Below, piece after piece: positions 19,876-28,339 of a stretch of DNA of 64,000 nt (position 1 is its first letter; each line of letters opens with the position of its first letter). The position numbers and the translations under genes are program-made. The DNA is from Achromobacter pestifer (GTDB taxonomy: Bacteria; Pseudomonadota; Gammaproteobacteria; Burkholderiales; Burkholderiaceae_B): the NCBI RefSeq assembly GCF_902859625.1, contig NZ_CADIJX010000002.1, positions 62,001-126,000 on the forward strand. The letters are read 5' to 3'. The notes under the pieces were generated by a model, which did no database searches, was not told the DNA's origin, and saw only the letters and a list, made by a program, of their open reading frames with translations.

Positions 19876-20904
19876 CTATTCCGCCCGGGGCGCATGGCGG
19901 TGCGCGGAAAAATGGCTTGATAGCACGTTGTTGCTGTCGACGGGGGCCGAGGCGTGACGGCATTGTTTACTGGCTTCGCCAGGCGCCATGCCAAAGCGCG
20001 CGATGAACGCCGTGCGAAATCGGGTCATGTCACGAAATCCGAAATGCGCCGCGATCTGGCTCGTTGCATGCCGGGCATGACGAGGGTCGACGATGCGGGC
20101 ATAGGCGGCATCCAGGCGTTTGCACTTGATCACGTGGGCGATGCCACCCAACTCGGAAAAGACGCGATAGAGATGGGCCCGCGACACTCTGAATCGTTGC
20201 ATGAGCCGTTCGGGGCCTAGCCCGGGCTCAGCAAGGTGGCGATCGATATAGTCAAGGGCTCGCGCGCGCAACGCTTGGCCCAAGACCGATTCCGGTTCAT
20301 TCTGAATGGGCGCTGCATTCACCAGGCCTGCGGAAAGCAGGGTGGTCAGGGCCTCCAGCGCCGCGCCGTCTTCGCCTGCGGAGAGCTGCCCCGACACCGC
20401 ATGGAAGCCGCAAAGATAATCCTTGAGCAGACGGGTCATCGGATTGGCCGCTTCAAGCACAAGACCATGAATATCGCGAGGCCCCAACATTTTGTCGATA
20501 CTGGCCCGGGGAATCGTCATGGCCAGGCGTTCACCGGCGTCCACCCGGCATTGGTAGGGGCGCGCAAGATCGATGAAGCAAATTCCGCCGGGCCCAGCCG
20601 CGACGTCACGATCGTCAAAATCACCATGAATCGAACCCGCTACCAGGACGTGGACCAGATAATGGTCCAGTCCGCTGCGAGCAATCGTGGCAGGGTCTCG
20701 CTTGTAGCGCTGCGCATTGAAGGTCGTCGAACCCAGCGTCAATCCGCCTAGATGGCGGATCCGCATGGTGCCCTCCAATGTGGCGCCCGCTTCGGTGGAA
20801 AGAAGGGTGGTATCGCAGAAAGGGCGCGTGACCTCGCGCCAGTACTCGTCGCGAAACGAGGACGCGATGGCGTGGGTGGAAATGAACGTTTCTGCGCAGA
20901 TCAT
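19876..20904 (-). CDS. AraC-family regulator
   Basis: A 342-residue regulator. The N-terminal half resembles the AraC-binding-like domain (TFNAQRYKRDPATIARSGLDHYLVHVLVAG), and the C-terminal HTH pair includes LMQRFRVSRAHLYRVFSELGG and SQIAAHFGFRDMTRFRTAFIARFG. The gene lies 34 bases downstream of the DUF1254 gene and on the same strand, so it may be co-transcribed and control that gene. Confidence 0.88.
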   Translation of the reverse strand: MICAETFISTHAIASSFRDEYWREVTRPFCDTTLLSTEAGATLEGTMRIRHLGGLTLGSTTFNAQRYKRDPATIARSGLDHYLVHVLVAGSIHGDFDDRDVAAGPGGICFIDLARPYQCRVDAGERLAMTIPRASIDKMLGPRDIHGLVLEAANPMTRLLKDYLCGFHAVSGQLSAGEDGAALEALTTLLSAGLVNAAPIQNEPESVLGQALRARALDYIDRHLAEPGLGPERLMQRFRVSRAHLYRVFSELGGIAHVIKCKRLDAAYARIVDPRHARHATSQIAAHFGFRDMTRFRTAFIARFGMAPGEASKQCRHASAPVDSNNVLSSHFSAHRHAPRAE

Positions 20905-20938
20905 GCTGGTGTTTTACCCCAGGTTGCTTACCCCAGGG

Positions 20939-21973
20939 CTATTGCACTGCGCGCTGCGGTTCGGGAAAACGCCAACTGCCATTCAGGATCTCTTCGCGAG
21001 GCTGATACAGCCTGACGGTGTAGTTCCATCCGGGCATGGTGGGCAGGCAATTTGCAACCTTGCCGTCGCAACCCCCGAACTGGATGACAATCGAACCATC
21101 GGCGCCTTTTTCTGAAGTCAGGTTATTCAATGAGTAGGCGTTGTACGGATTTTTCTGGAAGTAGCCTTCTGCGTTGTAAACGCTGACGGACCAGAAGCTG
21201 TTGACCGGCACCTGGCCGACTTTAAGTCGGTACACGGTCTTGCCGTCATTGTCCGGCACCGTTCCGCCAAGATAGGTCGCGTCCTTGGCGGGATTGCCAC
21301 CCCAACCCGTTGCGGTGCCGATCAGGTGCTGGATGGGGTCAACGGTGTCTTTCGTGCCGAATGCCCCGTTGTAGTTTGGAATCGTCGCTCCCAGAACAAG
21401 CAGGGCATCGCGTACCGTCTTCTGGCTTGCCTGATCCCACTTCGGTACGACGAATTCTCCAACCCGAGCCTGACTAACTGAAATGGCATCCTGAAGGGCA
21501 TGCACCTTCTGGATATCCTTCGTGTCGACGGGATCAACCAGCGTGCGAATCGCGACAAAGACATAGCGCGTGCCGATCGCCTCTTTTGTCAGCGTATGAC
21601 GGCCGGCGCCGTAGAAGACGGCTGGCACGTAGTGGTCTTCGCTGACCACCTGCATCGACATGAATCGCCTGCCGGCTTCGGGCAAGGTGATCGTGACCGC
21701 ACCGGCATCCAGATCAAACACCGCGCTTGAATACAGCGTGTCTCGATTCATGCGGATGACATTCTGCGCATCGATGGGAGAGGGCTCTCGGCTGTGAACA
21801 AACCGCCCGAAACTGCCGTCGGCCACGATCTTTGCCATATACAGGTCGGTCTCCGCCCGGACAAAATTATCGACCCCCACCAAGGTGGGCGACGCCGGGG
21901 AAGACTGCGCGCTGGCGGTCCCAAGAATTGCCATCGTCAGGGCGATGGTGCATGAGGCCGATGAATATGACAT
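20939..21973 (-). CDS. Secreted DUF1254/DUF1214 protein
   Basis: A 344-residue exported protein. The signal peptide begins MSYSSASCTIALTMAILG and ends near ASAQS. The DUF1254 part (NVIRMNRDTLYSSAVFDLDAG, RRFMSMQVVSEDHYVP) and C-terminal DUF1214 part (FWSVSVYNAEGYFQKNPYNAYSLN) are both complete. The start at 21973 has GAAGGA upstream; an in-frame ATG 33 bases earlier would extend the signal peptide. The biochemical role of the family is unknown. It is flanked by two AraC-type regulators, and its promoter region contains a run of 11 G, which could vary expression. Confidence 0.9.
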   Translation of the reverse strand: MSYSSASCTIALTMAILGTASAQSSPASPTLVGVDNFVRAETDLYMAKIVADGSFGRFVHSREPSPIDAQNVIRMNRDTLYSSAVFDLDAGAVTITLPEAGRRFMSMQVVSEDHYVPAVFYGAGRHTLTKEAIGTRYVFVAIRTLVDPVDTKDIQKVHALQDAISVSQARVGEFVVPKWDQASQKTVRDALLVLGATIPNYNGAFGTKDTVDPIQHLIGTATGWGGNPAKDATYLGGTVPDNDGKTVYRLKVGQVPVNSFWSVSVYNAEGYFQKNPYNAYSLNNLTSEKGADGSIVIQFGGCDGKVANCLPTMPGWNYTVRLYQPREEILNGSWRFPEPQRAVQ

Positions 21974-22047
21974 TGACGTCCTTCCAGAATATCGATTGGA
22001 TTCCACATCCCATCTGTCGGCATTGCCTGTGCGTGGCTTGCGTCAGC

Positions 22048-22058
22048 GGGGGGGGGGG
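22048..22058. repeat. Homopolymeric G11/C11 tract in the DUF1254 promoter region
   Basis: Eleven consecutive G on the plus strand (C on the coding strand), centred 80 bases upstream of the DUF1254 start and 95 bases downstream of the preceding AraC stop. No other homopolymer of this length was noticed in the window. Confidence 0.9.
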
Positions 22059-22153
22059 CGAGGCGGACTGTACAAGAACGTATCGCGGCGAGCTTGCCAT
22101 TTGATGCCAACGAGCAAGCATCGATCAAAACGTTCAACGGCCACCGCGCCGGG

Positions 22154-23149
22154 TCATGCACTGTTGCGAAGCAAGGCACGGAAGCGCGAGGGGACCAGCC
22201 CCGTCCAGCGCTTGAACGCACGAGTGAAATGCGCGGGATCGCTATAGCCGACCATGTACGCGATTTCGGTGGCGGAATATCTGCGCAGTTCGATGAGCCG
22301 CAGGGCCTCGCTTCGGCGCGTCTCATCGTGCAGCGCTTCGAAATCGACACCACTGCGTTTGAGGCGTCGCTGAAGGGTGCGCGGTGACATCCCGATCTCT
22401 CTGGCAATCGAATTGAGCTTGGCGCTTTCTTGATCCGAGATGCGCGCGATGAGCAGGCCTGCCGTGTCAATCGTGGACTGCAATGCCGTCGTGATCTTCC
22501 GCGCATCGTCCTTCAGCGTGCCCAGGGGACTGTCGAGCAAATCGCGATCAAATTCGATCATGTCATAGTCAGCGCCCATGACAAGGTTCGGACCCAGGCA
22601 CGCTTCCAGCGCATCGTCGCCCTTGGCTCTGGCCGATTTCAGGTGCACTCGTATGGCCGAGGCTTCGCCGGACATCAGCGGGATCTTTCGCAGCACGGCC
22701 AGACTGCCCAGAATGAACTGCCGGGGATCTTCTTCGAGCCGTCCGGTGAAGTCATGAATAAGTCTGGTGCTGCGGCCTTCGGTCACGATGTGGACCCGTC
22801 CGCCCTGGTGCAGCAGCTCCGCATACGTGGCGGCCCTGGCGCAGGCCTGTGCGACATTGACCGAACCCAAGACCTGAACGCCCCACGTTCCAAGTGAACG
22901 CAGCTCCGTCAACTGGCCCACATGGGCGCCGCCGAACGGGTCGTGCGCGACGTTGGCCATTTCGTTTGAAATGCGAAAGCACGTGGAGCGTGGAAGCCAG
23001 ATATCGGGGTTTTGAAATACGTTCGGCGAAATGCCAAGGCGCTGGAAGAACTCAAGGGCAGATACGCCCCGGCTCGCCAGGTAAGGCGCCATCTGCAAAA
23101 AACTCCGGAGTTTTATGGACGGCGTGGAATGCGATGTGGGTTCAGACAC
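22154..23149 (-). CDS. AraC-family regulator with arabinose-binding-domain-like N-terminus (OruR/ArgR-type)
   Basis: A 331-residue regulator of the group whose N-terminal domain covers about 200 residues (here from FLQMAPYLASRGVSALEFFQRLG to about DLLDSPLG) and whose C-terminal domain carries the HTH (AREIGMSPRTLQRRLKRSG, AYMVGYSDPAHFTRAFKRW). It lies upstream of and on the same strand as the DUF1254 gene, with about 180 bases between, and is a plausible activator of it. The effector is unknown. Confidence 0.88.
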   Translation of the reverse strand: MSEPTSHSTPSIKLRSFLQMAPYLASRGVSALEFFQRLGISPNVFQNPDIWLPRSTCFRISNEMANVAHDPFGGAHVGQLTELRSLGTWGVQVLGSVNVAQACARAATYAELLHQGGRVHIVTEGRSTRLIHDFTGRLEEDPRQFILGSLAVLRKIPLMSGEASAIRVHLKSARAKGDDALEACLGPNLVMGADYDMIEFDRDLLDSPLGTLKDDARKITTALQSTIDTAGLLIARISDQESAKLNSIAREIGMSPRTLQRRLKRSGVDFEALHDETRRSEALRLIELRRYSATEIAYMVGYSDPAHFTRAFKRWTGLVPSRFRALLRNSA

Positions 23150-23242
23150 AGAGACTTGAACTGCCCGCTTGACGTGAATTCGTGGCCGAATTTACACCCT
23201 GGCTTTCGCGGGGAATCGCAAGACTCCGACCGATGAGACAAA

Positions 23243-23272
23243 TCGCCGAAAATTATGAGACATTTTCGGCGA
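23243..23272. repeat. Inverted repeat with ATGAGACA direct repeats
   Basis: TCGCCGAAAA, ten bases, then its perfect complement TTTTCGGCGA. ATGAGACA occurs twice (23233 and 23255). The arrangement resembles the multiple terminal repeats of IS21-type elements, but no IstA/IstB sequence was found nearby. It sits at the left edge of the accessory island. The rest of 23150-23429 shows no gene. Confidence 0.4.
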
Positions 23273-23429
23273 ATGGACTGATGAACACATCCTGCGTCTA
23301 GGTGGTCGACAAACTGGGGGCTGCCTTATCTCTGGGCGTTGGAGCCGCTTGACGATCTGGACGAGAGCATCCGACACGGCTACCCCACTGCATCGAACAC
23401 CTTGATCAGGACGTCCCCTGAGGTCGATC

Positions 23430-23573
23430 CTACGGCGCTTTCATCTCCTTTTCCTTCTCCTTCTTCTCCTTTTTTTCTCCATCGTAATGAGACTTGATGG
23501 CGAAAAACATGCCCGTGCCCAACACAAGGAGCTTGAACGTACCGAAGACTACAGGGACCCAAAAATTCATCAT
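23430..23573 (-). CDS. Small membrane protein, 47 residues
   Basis: Encodes one hydrophobic helix (NFWVPVVFGTFKLLVLG and on to FFAI, about residues 3-26) followed by a very Lys/Glu-rich cytoplasmic tail. The start is supported by GAGGAAATG, which overlaps the TGA of the upstream 81-residue gene, so the two form a coupled pair. No family was recognised. Confidence 0.55.
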   Translation of the reverse strand: MMNFWVPVVFGTFKLLVLGTGMFFAIKSHYDGEKKEKKEKEKEMKAP

Positions 23574-23577
23574 TTCC

Positions 23578-23823
23578 TCAAAACGCTGCTTCAGCAGCTT
23601 CATTTACTACTCGTGGGCCAGGCAAAGACAAACGAACAATAGCCGTGAGGACCACGAAAAGCATCAGCCTGATTTCGACGAATGTGAGATCACGCTGCTC
23701 GATGTCACCTTGCGCTCTGGAGTTGAAGAACACCGACTCGCCGCATCCAGGCAAACTCAGCGCGGCGAGCGCCATCAGCGGGTGTCGTAGACAGAACTCG
23801 AAGGTTTTTTCCCATGCCTTCAT
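23578..23823 (-). CDS. Small membrane protein, 81 residues
   Basis: Starts MKAWEKTFEF and contains two hydrophobic stretches (about residues 13-30 and 50-68) with a polar loop between them. The stop codon overlaps the ribosome binding site of the 47-residue membrane protein downstream. No recognisable family. Longer in-frame starts exist but the upstream extension is arginine- and proline-rich and unconvincing. Confidence rests on the coupled layout and hydrophobic pattern. Confidence 0.5.
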   Translation of the reverse strand: MKAWEKTFEFCLRHPLMALAALSLPGCGESVFFNSRAQGDIEQRDLTFVEIRLMLFVVLTAIVRLSLPGPRVVNEAAEAAF

Positions 23824-24164
23824 CTCGTGGTTGCTTAAAAAAGGCAACGCTACAAGAGGTTGGGAGGGGGGAGAGTGAGAGCCATACTCCCCTAGACAGC
23901 CAAATTCTACCGCCAAGCGCCATGCAAGTTTTTGAGTTGTTCGATTTGTACGTCTTTTCTTCTGGAAACGTGAAGGAGCCGGATAGCGCGGGACCGTGTG
24001 GTCAGTACTGATGCACATGCCGGACGGACTCGACATGCGCCATCGACCACGGGGCCGATCTGACATAGAGCCGTCAGCCCTGGCTGAGACTCCCGCCGCG
24101 GGCGCTTGGCAGGCCCTTTCCGCCCCGCGTTACTATCGCGAGACCACAAGCCGCAAGGAAGGGA

Positions 24165-24902
24165 ATGAACCAGAAGCAGCGCACGACCCAACGCCGCCGG
24201 ATTCCGCGCAAGGCCTGGGCCCTGGGTCTGGCCATCGCCGCAGCCGCAGGGTTTTATGCGTGGAAGGAATCTCCGCTGGGGCCAGGCCTGACCGAAAGCA
24301 AGATGCACAAGATCCTGGTCGCCGCCATGGCGACGCCCACCAATGCGCCGGACAGCGCCTGCGTCAACGTGGTGGGTGTGCGGCCCTTGCCGACCGATGT
24401 CTACACCGCCTTCCTGCAAGAGCAGGACAAAATCGTGCAAGGGCTGATCAAACACCAGCTCATCACGGTCAAGCGCGTCAGCGCCAACGGCGACGGGTTA
24501 CCTCCAAAACCGGATGAGAATCCCGAGGACGCCACCAGCCACATCGCGCTGACCGAAAAAGGCCGCGCGTACTACACAGACGGCGAGACCCGCATCCGTT
24601 CTAAACTGGTCTACACCGCGAAGTTCTGCGCCCCCGGCCTCCAGGTCGGCAAGATCCTCGACTACTCCAAGCCGGGCAAGAATCCGTTCGACGACAACCC
24701 CAACGCGGTTTCGGCGGTGAAGTTCGAATGGCGGCTAGATCGCGCCACCGCGGATTGGGCGGCGGACCCCGTCTTTTATCCCCATATAACCGGCTTTCCC
24801 TCGGCGTCCCAGCCGGACGAGTGGCAGACCCGGCACATCATGCTGGAGCGGAAAGACGGCGTATGGGGGCTGGGGGACAGGCCCTATACGATCCGCTGGT
24901 AA
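24165..24902 (+). CDS. Membrane-anchored protein of unknown function
   Basis: A 245-residue protein with a basic N-terminus (RRRIPRK), one membrane helix at about residues 18-33, then a soluble domain likely in the periplasm. AAGGAAGGGA precedes the ATG. The soluble part has well-ordered beta-rich sequence (FEWRLDRATADWAADPVFYP, RHIMLERKDGVWGLGDRP) but no motif I recognise. No close neighbour shares its strand, so it may be a single-gene unit. Confidence 0.75.
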   Translation: MNQKQRTTQRRRIPRKAWALGLAIAAAAGFYAWKESPLGPGLTESKMHKILVAAMATPTNAPDSACVNVVGVRPLPTDVYTAFLQEQDKIVQGLIKHQLITVKRVSANGDGLPPKPDENPEDATSHIALTEKGRAYYTDGETRIRSKLVYTAKFCAPGLQVGKILDYSKPGKNPFDDNPNAVSAVKFEWRLDRATADWAADPVFYPHITGFPSASQPDEWQTRHIMLERKDGVWGLGDRPYTIRW

Positions 24903-24970
24903 GCATGCCGGCGCCGGCAAGGCTCTTTCACTGCTGTCGAGATCGTGAGCCTCCGTGCCGATCTCAGGCA

Positions 24971-25000
24971 ATGTCCGCTTCTGGCCGGGTGCCGCCGCAC
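24971..25000. repeat. Dispersed intergenic repeat, copy 1
   Basis: ATGTCCGCTTCTGGCCGGGT followed by GCCG, matching the core GTCCGCTTCTGGCCGGGAG seen at several other intergenic sites in the accessory half of the window. Confidence 0.5.
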
Positions 25001-25068
25001 CTAGCCGTCAAGTCGGTCTCTTGAATCTCAACGGCGGCGGCGCTGAGTGCCGTTCGCTCATGCTGTCG

Positions 25069-26019
25069 TTAGCTTCCCAACGCCGACCACCGAATCCCGA
25101 ACACAGCGGTTGCTCCAAATCCGAGCGTTAACACAACTATGAATACGAAGAACCAGAAGGTCGCGCTAGACCAGGCTTTGGTGCTAACTAGTGTGAAAGG
25201 AAGGTCGATTCGCAAGGCCGATCTGGCCTGGTCATCAAGCGGAAGCTGATCAAGGAAACTTTCGTAACGTTGCAGACCCGCGTTGTGGTAATTGCTTAGG
25301 TTCCAGACCAACTTCAAGCACAAAATTCCAAATATCGCTAGTCCGCCATTCGCGGCTCTCAGAAACATTTCGTTTTCTGGAAGAGCTAGGTAGGCCATGA
25401 GGCCACCAGCAGCCGTAGCTAGGACACAGTACCAGTACGGCACGAGCCAGCGCACTTGGTCCCAGTGTCGGAAGTTCGCAAGCGCCTCCTCACGCCTGGC
25501 CAGGGCGGCAGCGAATAACTCCTCCCTCTGAACCGGATTCTTGAAGGGTTGCTTCATCTCCATTAAAACGGCCTCTAAGACCCGTTTGGTTTTCGAGTAG
25601 ATGATGGGATCCTCGCTCGCCCTCGGTCCGGCGACATTGAGCGTGGCCGGGCGGATTGCCGCGAGCCAGCAAGTAACCTCCCGCACGGCGTCCGGAACTG
25701 TCAGGCGTGTGAAGTCGATGTGGGTCCATGGCTTGCGCAGCTGCTCCGCGGTTGATGCCGTGAACATGGAGCCGCCCGATAGATCTCCATGAGAGAAAAC
25801 TAGAGTGGCATCTGAGTCCTGGACGTTAAGGGCTGTTCGGATGTCGGGTTCCGAACTGGGCGCCTCAACCATGTCCGAATAAGTGTCCGGAAGAGCTCCA
25901 TCTTCTGCTAGACGACCCTTCGGCACCCAGCCACCAAATGCGATGCCCAGCTCGATGGCCATATCTAAAGCTGCCCGATCGGCTCCGGACTGACCTCCCG
26001 ATACGATTTTCCTGATCAT
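25069..26019 (-). CDS. SLOG-domain (circularly permuted YpsA-like) protein fused to a membrane domain
   Basis: A 316-residue protein. Residues 1-155 match the cpYpsA/putative molybdenum-carrier branch of the SLOG nucleotide-binding superfamily: IVSGGQSGADRAALDMAIE, GGWVPKGRLAEDG near 29-41, NVQDSDATLVFS and LSGGSMFTA. The remainder is helical with membrane segments at about 191-213, 220-241 and 286-308. SLOG domains are proposed sensors of nucleotide-derived ligands, and fusion to membrane segments (SLATT-like effectors) has been linked to conflict systems. AGGA precedes the ATG. It stands alone between the 24165 gene and the tyrosine recombinase. A role as a membrane-acting defence effector is inference. 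Confidence 0.75.
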   Translation of the reverse strand: MIRKIVSGGQSGADRAALDMAIELGIAFGGWVPKGRLAEDGALPDTYSDMVEAPSSEPDIRTALNVQDSDATLVFSHGDLSGGSMFTASTAEQLRKPWTHIDFTRLTVPDAVREVTCWLAAIRPATLNVAGPRASEDPIIYSKTKRVLEAVLMEMKQPFKNPVQREELFAAALARREEALANFRHWDQVRWLVPYWYCVLATAAGGLMAYLALPENEMFLRAANGGLAIFGILCLKLVWNLSNYHNAGLQRYESFLDQLPLDDQARSALRIDLPFTLVSTKAWSSATFWFFVFIVVLTLGFGATAVFGIRWSALGS

Positions 26020-26381
26020 GGAGCTATCCTAGGTTAATCGTCTTCGCCCCCTGCCAAATTGCTGTCTCGGATTGCACTGTTCGATAACAAGGACCGGGTC
26101 ACGCAAAGTCCGACGTTGGCTACTTAAGGCGATCATCATTGGTTGCGGCTATGTAAGGTCGGAGACCCGACCACGGAGTCATGACCGGATCAGTCACTGA
26201 ACATGGCCAGCATAATGCATAGGAAACACATGATCCACTGATAGGCGGTAGAGGCCTCGAAAGTGGCACAGCAAGCAAAAGATGCGAGGCACAACGAGTT
26301 CGAACATTACGCCCCATAAAACCGATCCTGCCGCCATGTCCGCAATTGGCCGGCAATCGACCGCTCGCCGGCCGGGATGCA
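26020..26381. other. Stretch without a convincing gene
   Basis: About 360 bases between the SLOG fusion gene and the recombinase gene. Short open frames exist on both strands but none has a ribosome binding site plus family-like sequence. No att-like direct repeat or tRNA was seen. Confidence 0.5.
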
Positions 26382-27008
26382 TCAAACCTCTGTTTGTTCA
26401 GCAATCTCAAGAGCATCGTCGACCTCGACGCCAAGGTAGCGAACCGTGCTTTCCAGCTTCGTATGCCCGAGCAGCAGCTGTACAGCCCGAAGATTCTTCG
26501 TCCGGCGGTAGATCAGCGAGGCTTTTGTACGGCGCAGAGTGTGGGTTCCATATGCGGTATCGTCGAGGCCAATCGATGCGATCCAGCGATGCACAATCCG
26601 GGCGTACTGCCGCGTCGACAGATGCGGCGACGTATGCAAACGGCTCGGAAACAGAAAATCCGCCGCCTTTAGCCCTCGTGCTTCGATCCATGCTTCAAGG
26701 CTCTCACGGGTTTGCTCCGTAATCTCGAATTGGACCTGACGCTGGGTCTTTTGTTGCATGACGGTAGCTCTCGCGGCTATGTGGCTTCCGTGACGGATGT
26801 CCTGTACCTGCAATTGCGTGAGATCGCACGCTCGAAGCTTGCTATCAATTGCGAGATTGAACATCGCGAGTTCCCGGATGTTCGAAGCCATCTGAAGTCT
26901 CATTCGGATTGCCCAGATTTCTCGGAGCTTTAGGGGCGGCTTCCGCCCGGTGAGCTTTCCCTTGTTCCATGGCGCACGACGGTCAACGGTGGCATTCGCG
27001 GATTCCAT
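26382..27008 (-). CDS. Tyrosine-type site-specific recombinase/integrase
   Basis: A 208-residue recombinase made almost only of the catalytic domain. The active-site set is complete: Arg59 (SKLRACDL), Lys87 (QQKTQR), His156-x-x-Arg159 (THTLRRTKAS), His182 (LLGHTKLES) and the nucleophile Tyr191 (VRYLGV). The long N-terminal core-binding domain of phage integrases is missing; short stand-alone recombinases of this size are common in proteobacterial accessory regions. AAGGAGATT lies before the ATG inside an inverted repeat that could hide the ribosome binding site. Confidence 0.92.
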   Translation of the reverse strand: MESANATVDRRAPWNKGKLTGRKPPLKLREIWAIRMRLQMASNIRELAMFNLAIDSKLRACDLTQLQVQDIRHGSHIAARATVMQQKTQRQVQFEITEQTRESLEAWIEARGLKAADFLFPSRLHTSPHLSTRQYARIVHRWIASIGLDDTAYGTHTLRRTKASLIYRRTKNLRAVQLLLGHTKLESTVRYLGVEVDDALEIAEQTEV

Positions 27009-27011
27009 GAC

Positions 27012-27037
27012 AATCTCCTTTTGAGTAAAGGGAGATT
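27012..27037 (-). promoter_or_regulatory. Hairpin able to sequester the recombinase ribosome binding site
   Basis: In the mRNA, AATCTCCCTTT can pair with AAAGGAGATT (one bulge) across a 5-base loop. The second arm contains the AAGGAGA Shine-Dalgarno sequence, four bases before the ATG of the tyrosine recombinase. Confidence 0.5.
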
Positions 27038-27113
27038 CGGTGTGCTCCTTCGAAGGGGCGCTATCCGACCCGCAGCGGCCACCCCGCCTGAGGCAGCCTT
27101 TGCTTTGTGTGCT

Positions 27114-27335
27114 CTACGTCAGCAAGTGACCATTGAGGGGAGCCAGCACGGGGAAGCAGAATACTCCTCGCTGTCGTAGTTCAAACACCGCCGATGCGGC
27201 AGCGTCCAATACAGCGCGGGGTATGCAGAGCTGAGTTCGCTCTTGATCCTTGTCCCCGATTATCTCTGCTGTGATCTGGCATTCCGCTAAAGCTGGGACG
27301 GTTTCTACCACCAGTTCATTCAGTAGGGTCCACAT
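27114..27335 (-). CDS. Possible small protein, 73 residues
   Basis: An open frame of plausible composition (TEIIGDKDQERTQLCIPRAVLDAAASAVFELRQ would be read in part; hydrophilic and helical). An ATG 36 bases upstream in another frame has GGAG in front but stops after 17 codons, so the gene may be frameshifted. No family is recognised. The remainder of 27038-27715 shows no convincing gene. Confidence 0.3.
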   Translation of the reverse strand: MWTLLNELVVETVPALAECQITAEIIGDKDQERTQLCIPRAVLDAAASAVFELRQRGVFCFPVLAPLNGHLLT

Positions 27336-27715
27336 ACTCGGTGGCCGGGACGGTCTTGATTTCGGTCATGAGGTGCTACTCCGCTCGGTCCGGCGTGTCG
27401 CTCTGAGGACGGGCTTTACGCCATTCTTGAGACACAGCATGACGTTTAGATGACGGGATTGCAGACGGTGGCTCAGCAACTTCGACCATCGCATATCAGA
27501 ACCGCGCAGCCGTGAAGCGGCCTTTGCTCTGGTGGTGGGGGGCAATTCCATGCAGGGCGGCGGCTCCCATCGGCTGCGCGACCCGGCCGTCCTTGAGACT
27601 TCGTCCGAGGCGGATATTCCTGCCAGCCGGCCGCGCCCGACTTAAGCAGTCAGCGCGGAGGCAACCGTGTCGCCATGTAGCCGCCCAGTTCCGATTAGGT
27701 CGCATTCGCTCCGAG

Positions 27716-28120
27716 TCAGTTTTCGGCTGCGCCAGGTAAATGCGACTTAAGACTGCGAGACCTCGAGAAGGTAAAGGGAATGACCACTTTCGACACGAAA
27801 CCCCGGTCTGGTCCCGGACGGCCCGGCTGACACCACGTTGCCCATATTGCCCGCCGTGCGAAATCCTGAAGTTTCGCGTCCCGGCTGAAGCGCTTACCGT
27901 TCGCTTCGGCTAGTGGCCTGAGAGGAACGAAAGTGCCATCAGAAAATCCGGCGGCGAGAATAGCCACGGTTTCGTCTGCCCCATCTGGCTTGGGCACCTC
28001 CCAGGTGGAAATCGCTGTGCAGGCGAACGGCGGTCCACTAGCGTGGCGCGGGTCCTCGGCGCTGCTAGCACATCCGCTCAGAGCTAGAGCTACGCCGATT
28101 GCCCCCAGTGATGCTCTCAC
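27716..28120 (-). CDS. Small lipoprotein, unknown function
   Basis: A 134-residue lipoprotein with signal peptide and lipobox LALSGC (Cys near residue 16), then SSAEDPRHASGPPF. The C-terminal half ends SKVVIPFTFSRSRS, reminiscent of TonB-type C-terminal domains, but the match is too short to assert. GTG at 28120 is preferred over an upstream TTG because GGAGAAA sits nine bases before it. Probably anchored in the outer membrane, facing the periplasm. Confidence 0.7.
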   Translation of the reverse strand: MRASLGAIGVALALSGCASSAEDPRHASGPPFACTAISTWEVPKPDGADETVAILAAGFSDGTFVPLRPLAEANGKRFSRDAKLQDFARRAIWATWCQPGRPGPDRGFVSKVVIPFTFSRSRSLKSHLPGAAEN

Positions 28121-28339
28121 GTTGTTTTTCTCCAATCATAAGGATCGGGAGCATAGTTGCGCCGGGGTGTCAAAAGTATTACCTCTGCCAGTTTGAATGG
28201 GCTCACGTCGAGTAGCCAGCCTACCGCCCGTCCATCGGGCATACGGGTGTGGACATCGGCCGGGTGGCCTCTTCCGACTGCGGCAGCTCATGCGCCGCGT
28301 AAAGCACCTACTGACCGGATGATGAATGTCGGCGGCAAC

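Noticed and set aside
26194..26385. 63-codon frame just after the recombinase with a hydrophobic centre
   Set aside because: Starts at the recombinase stop but lacks a ribosome binding site; the sequence is Cys/His-rich without pattern. A possible relic only.
27496..27705. 69-codon minus-strand frame ending in a Gln/Arg-rich tail
   Set aside because: No ribosome binding site or recognisable sequence; high Arg and Ala content as in non-coding GC-rich DNA.
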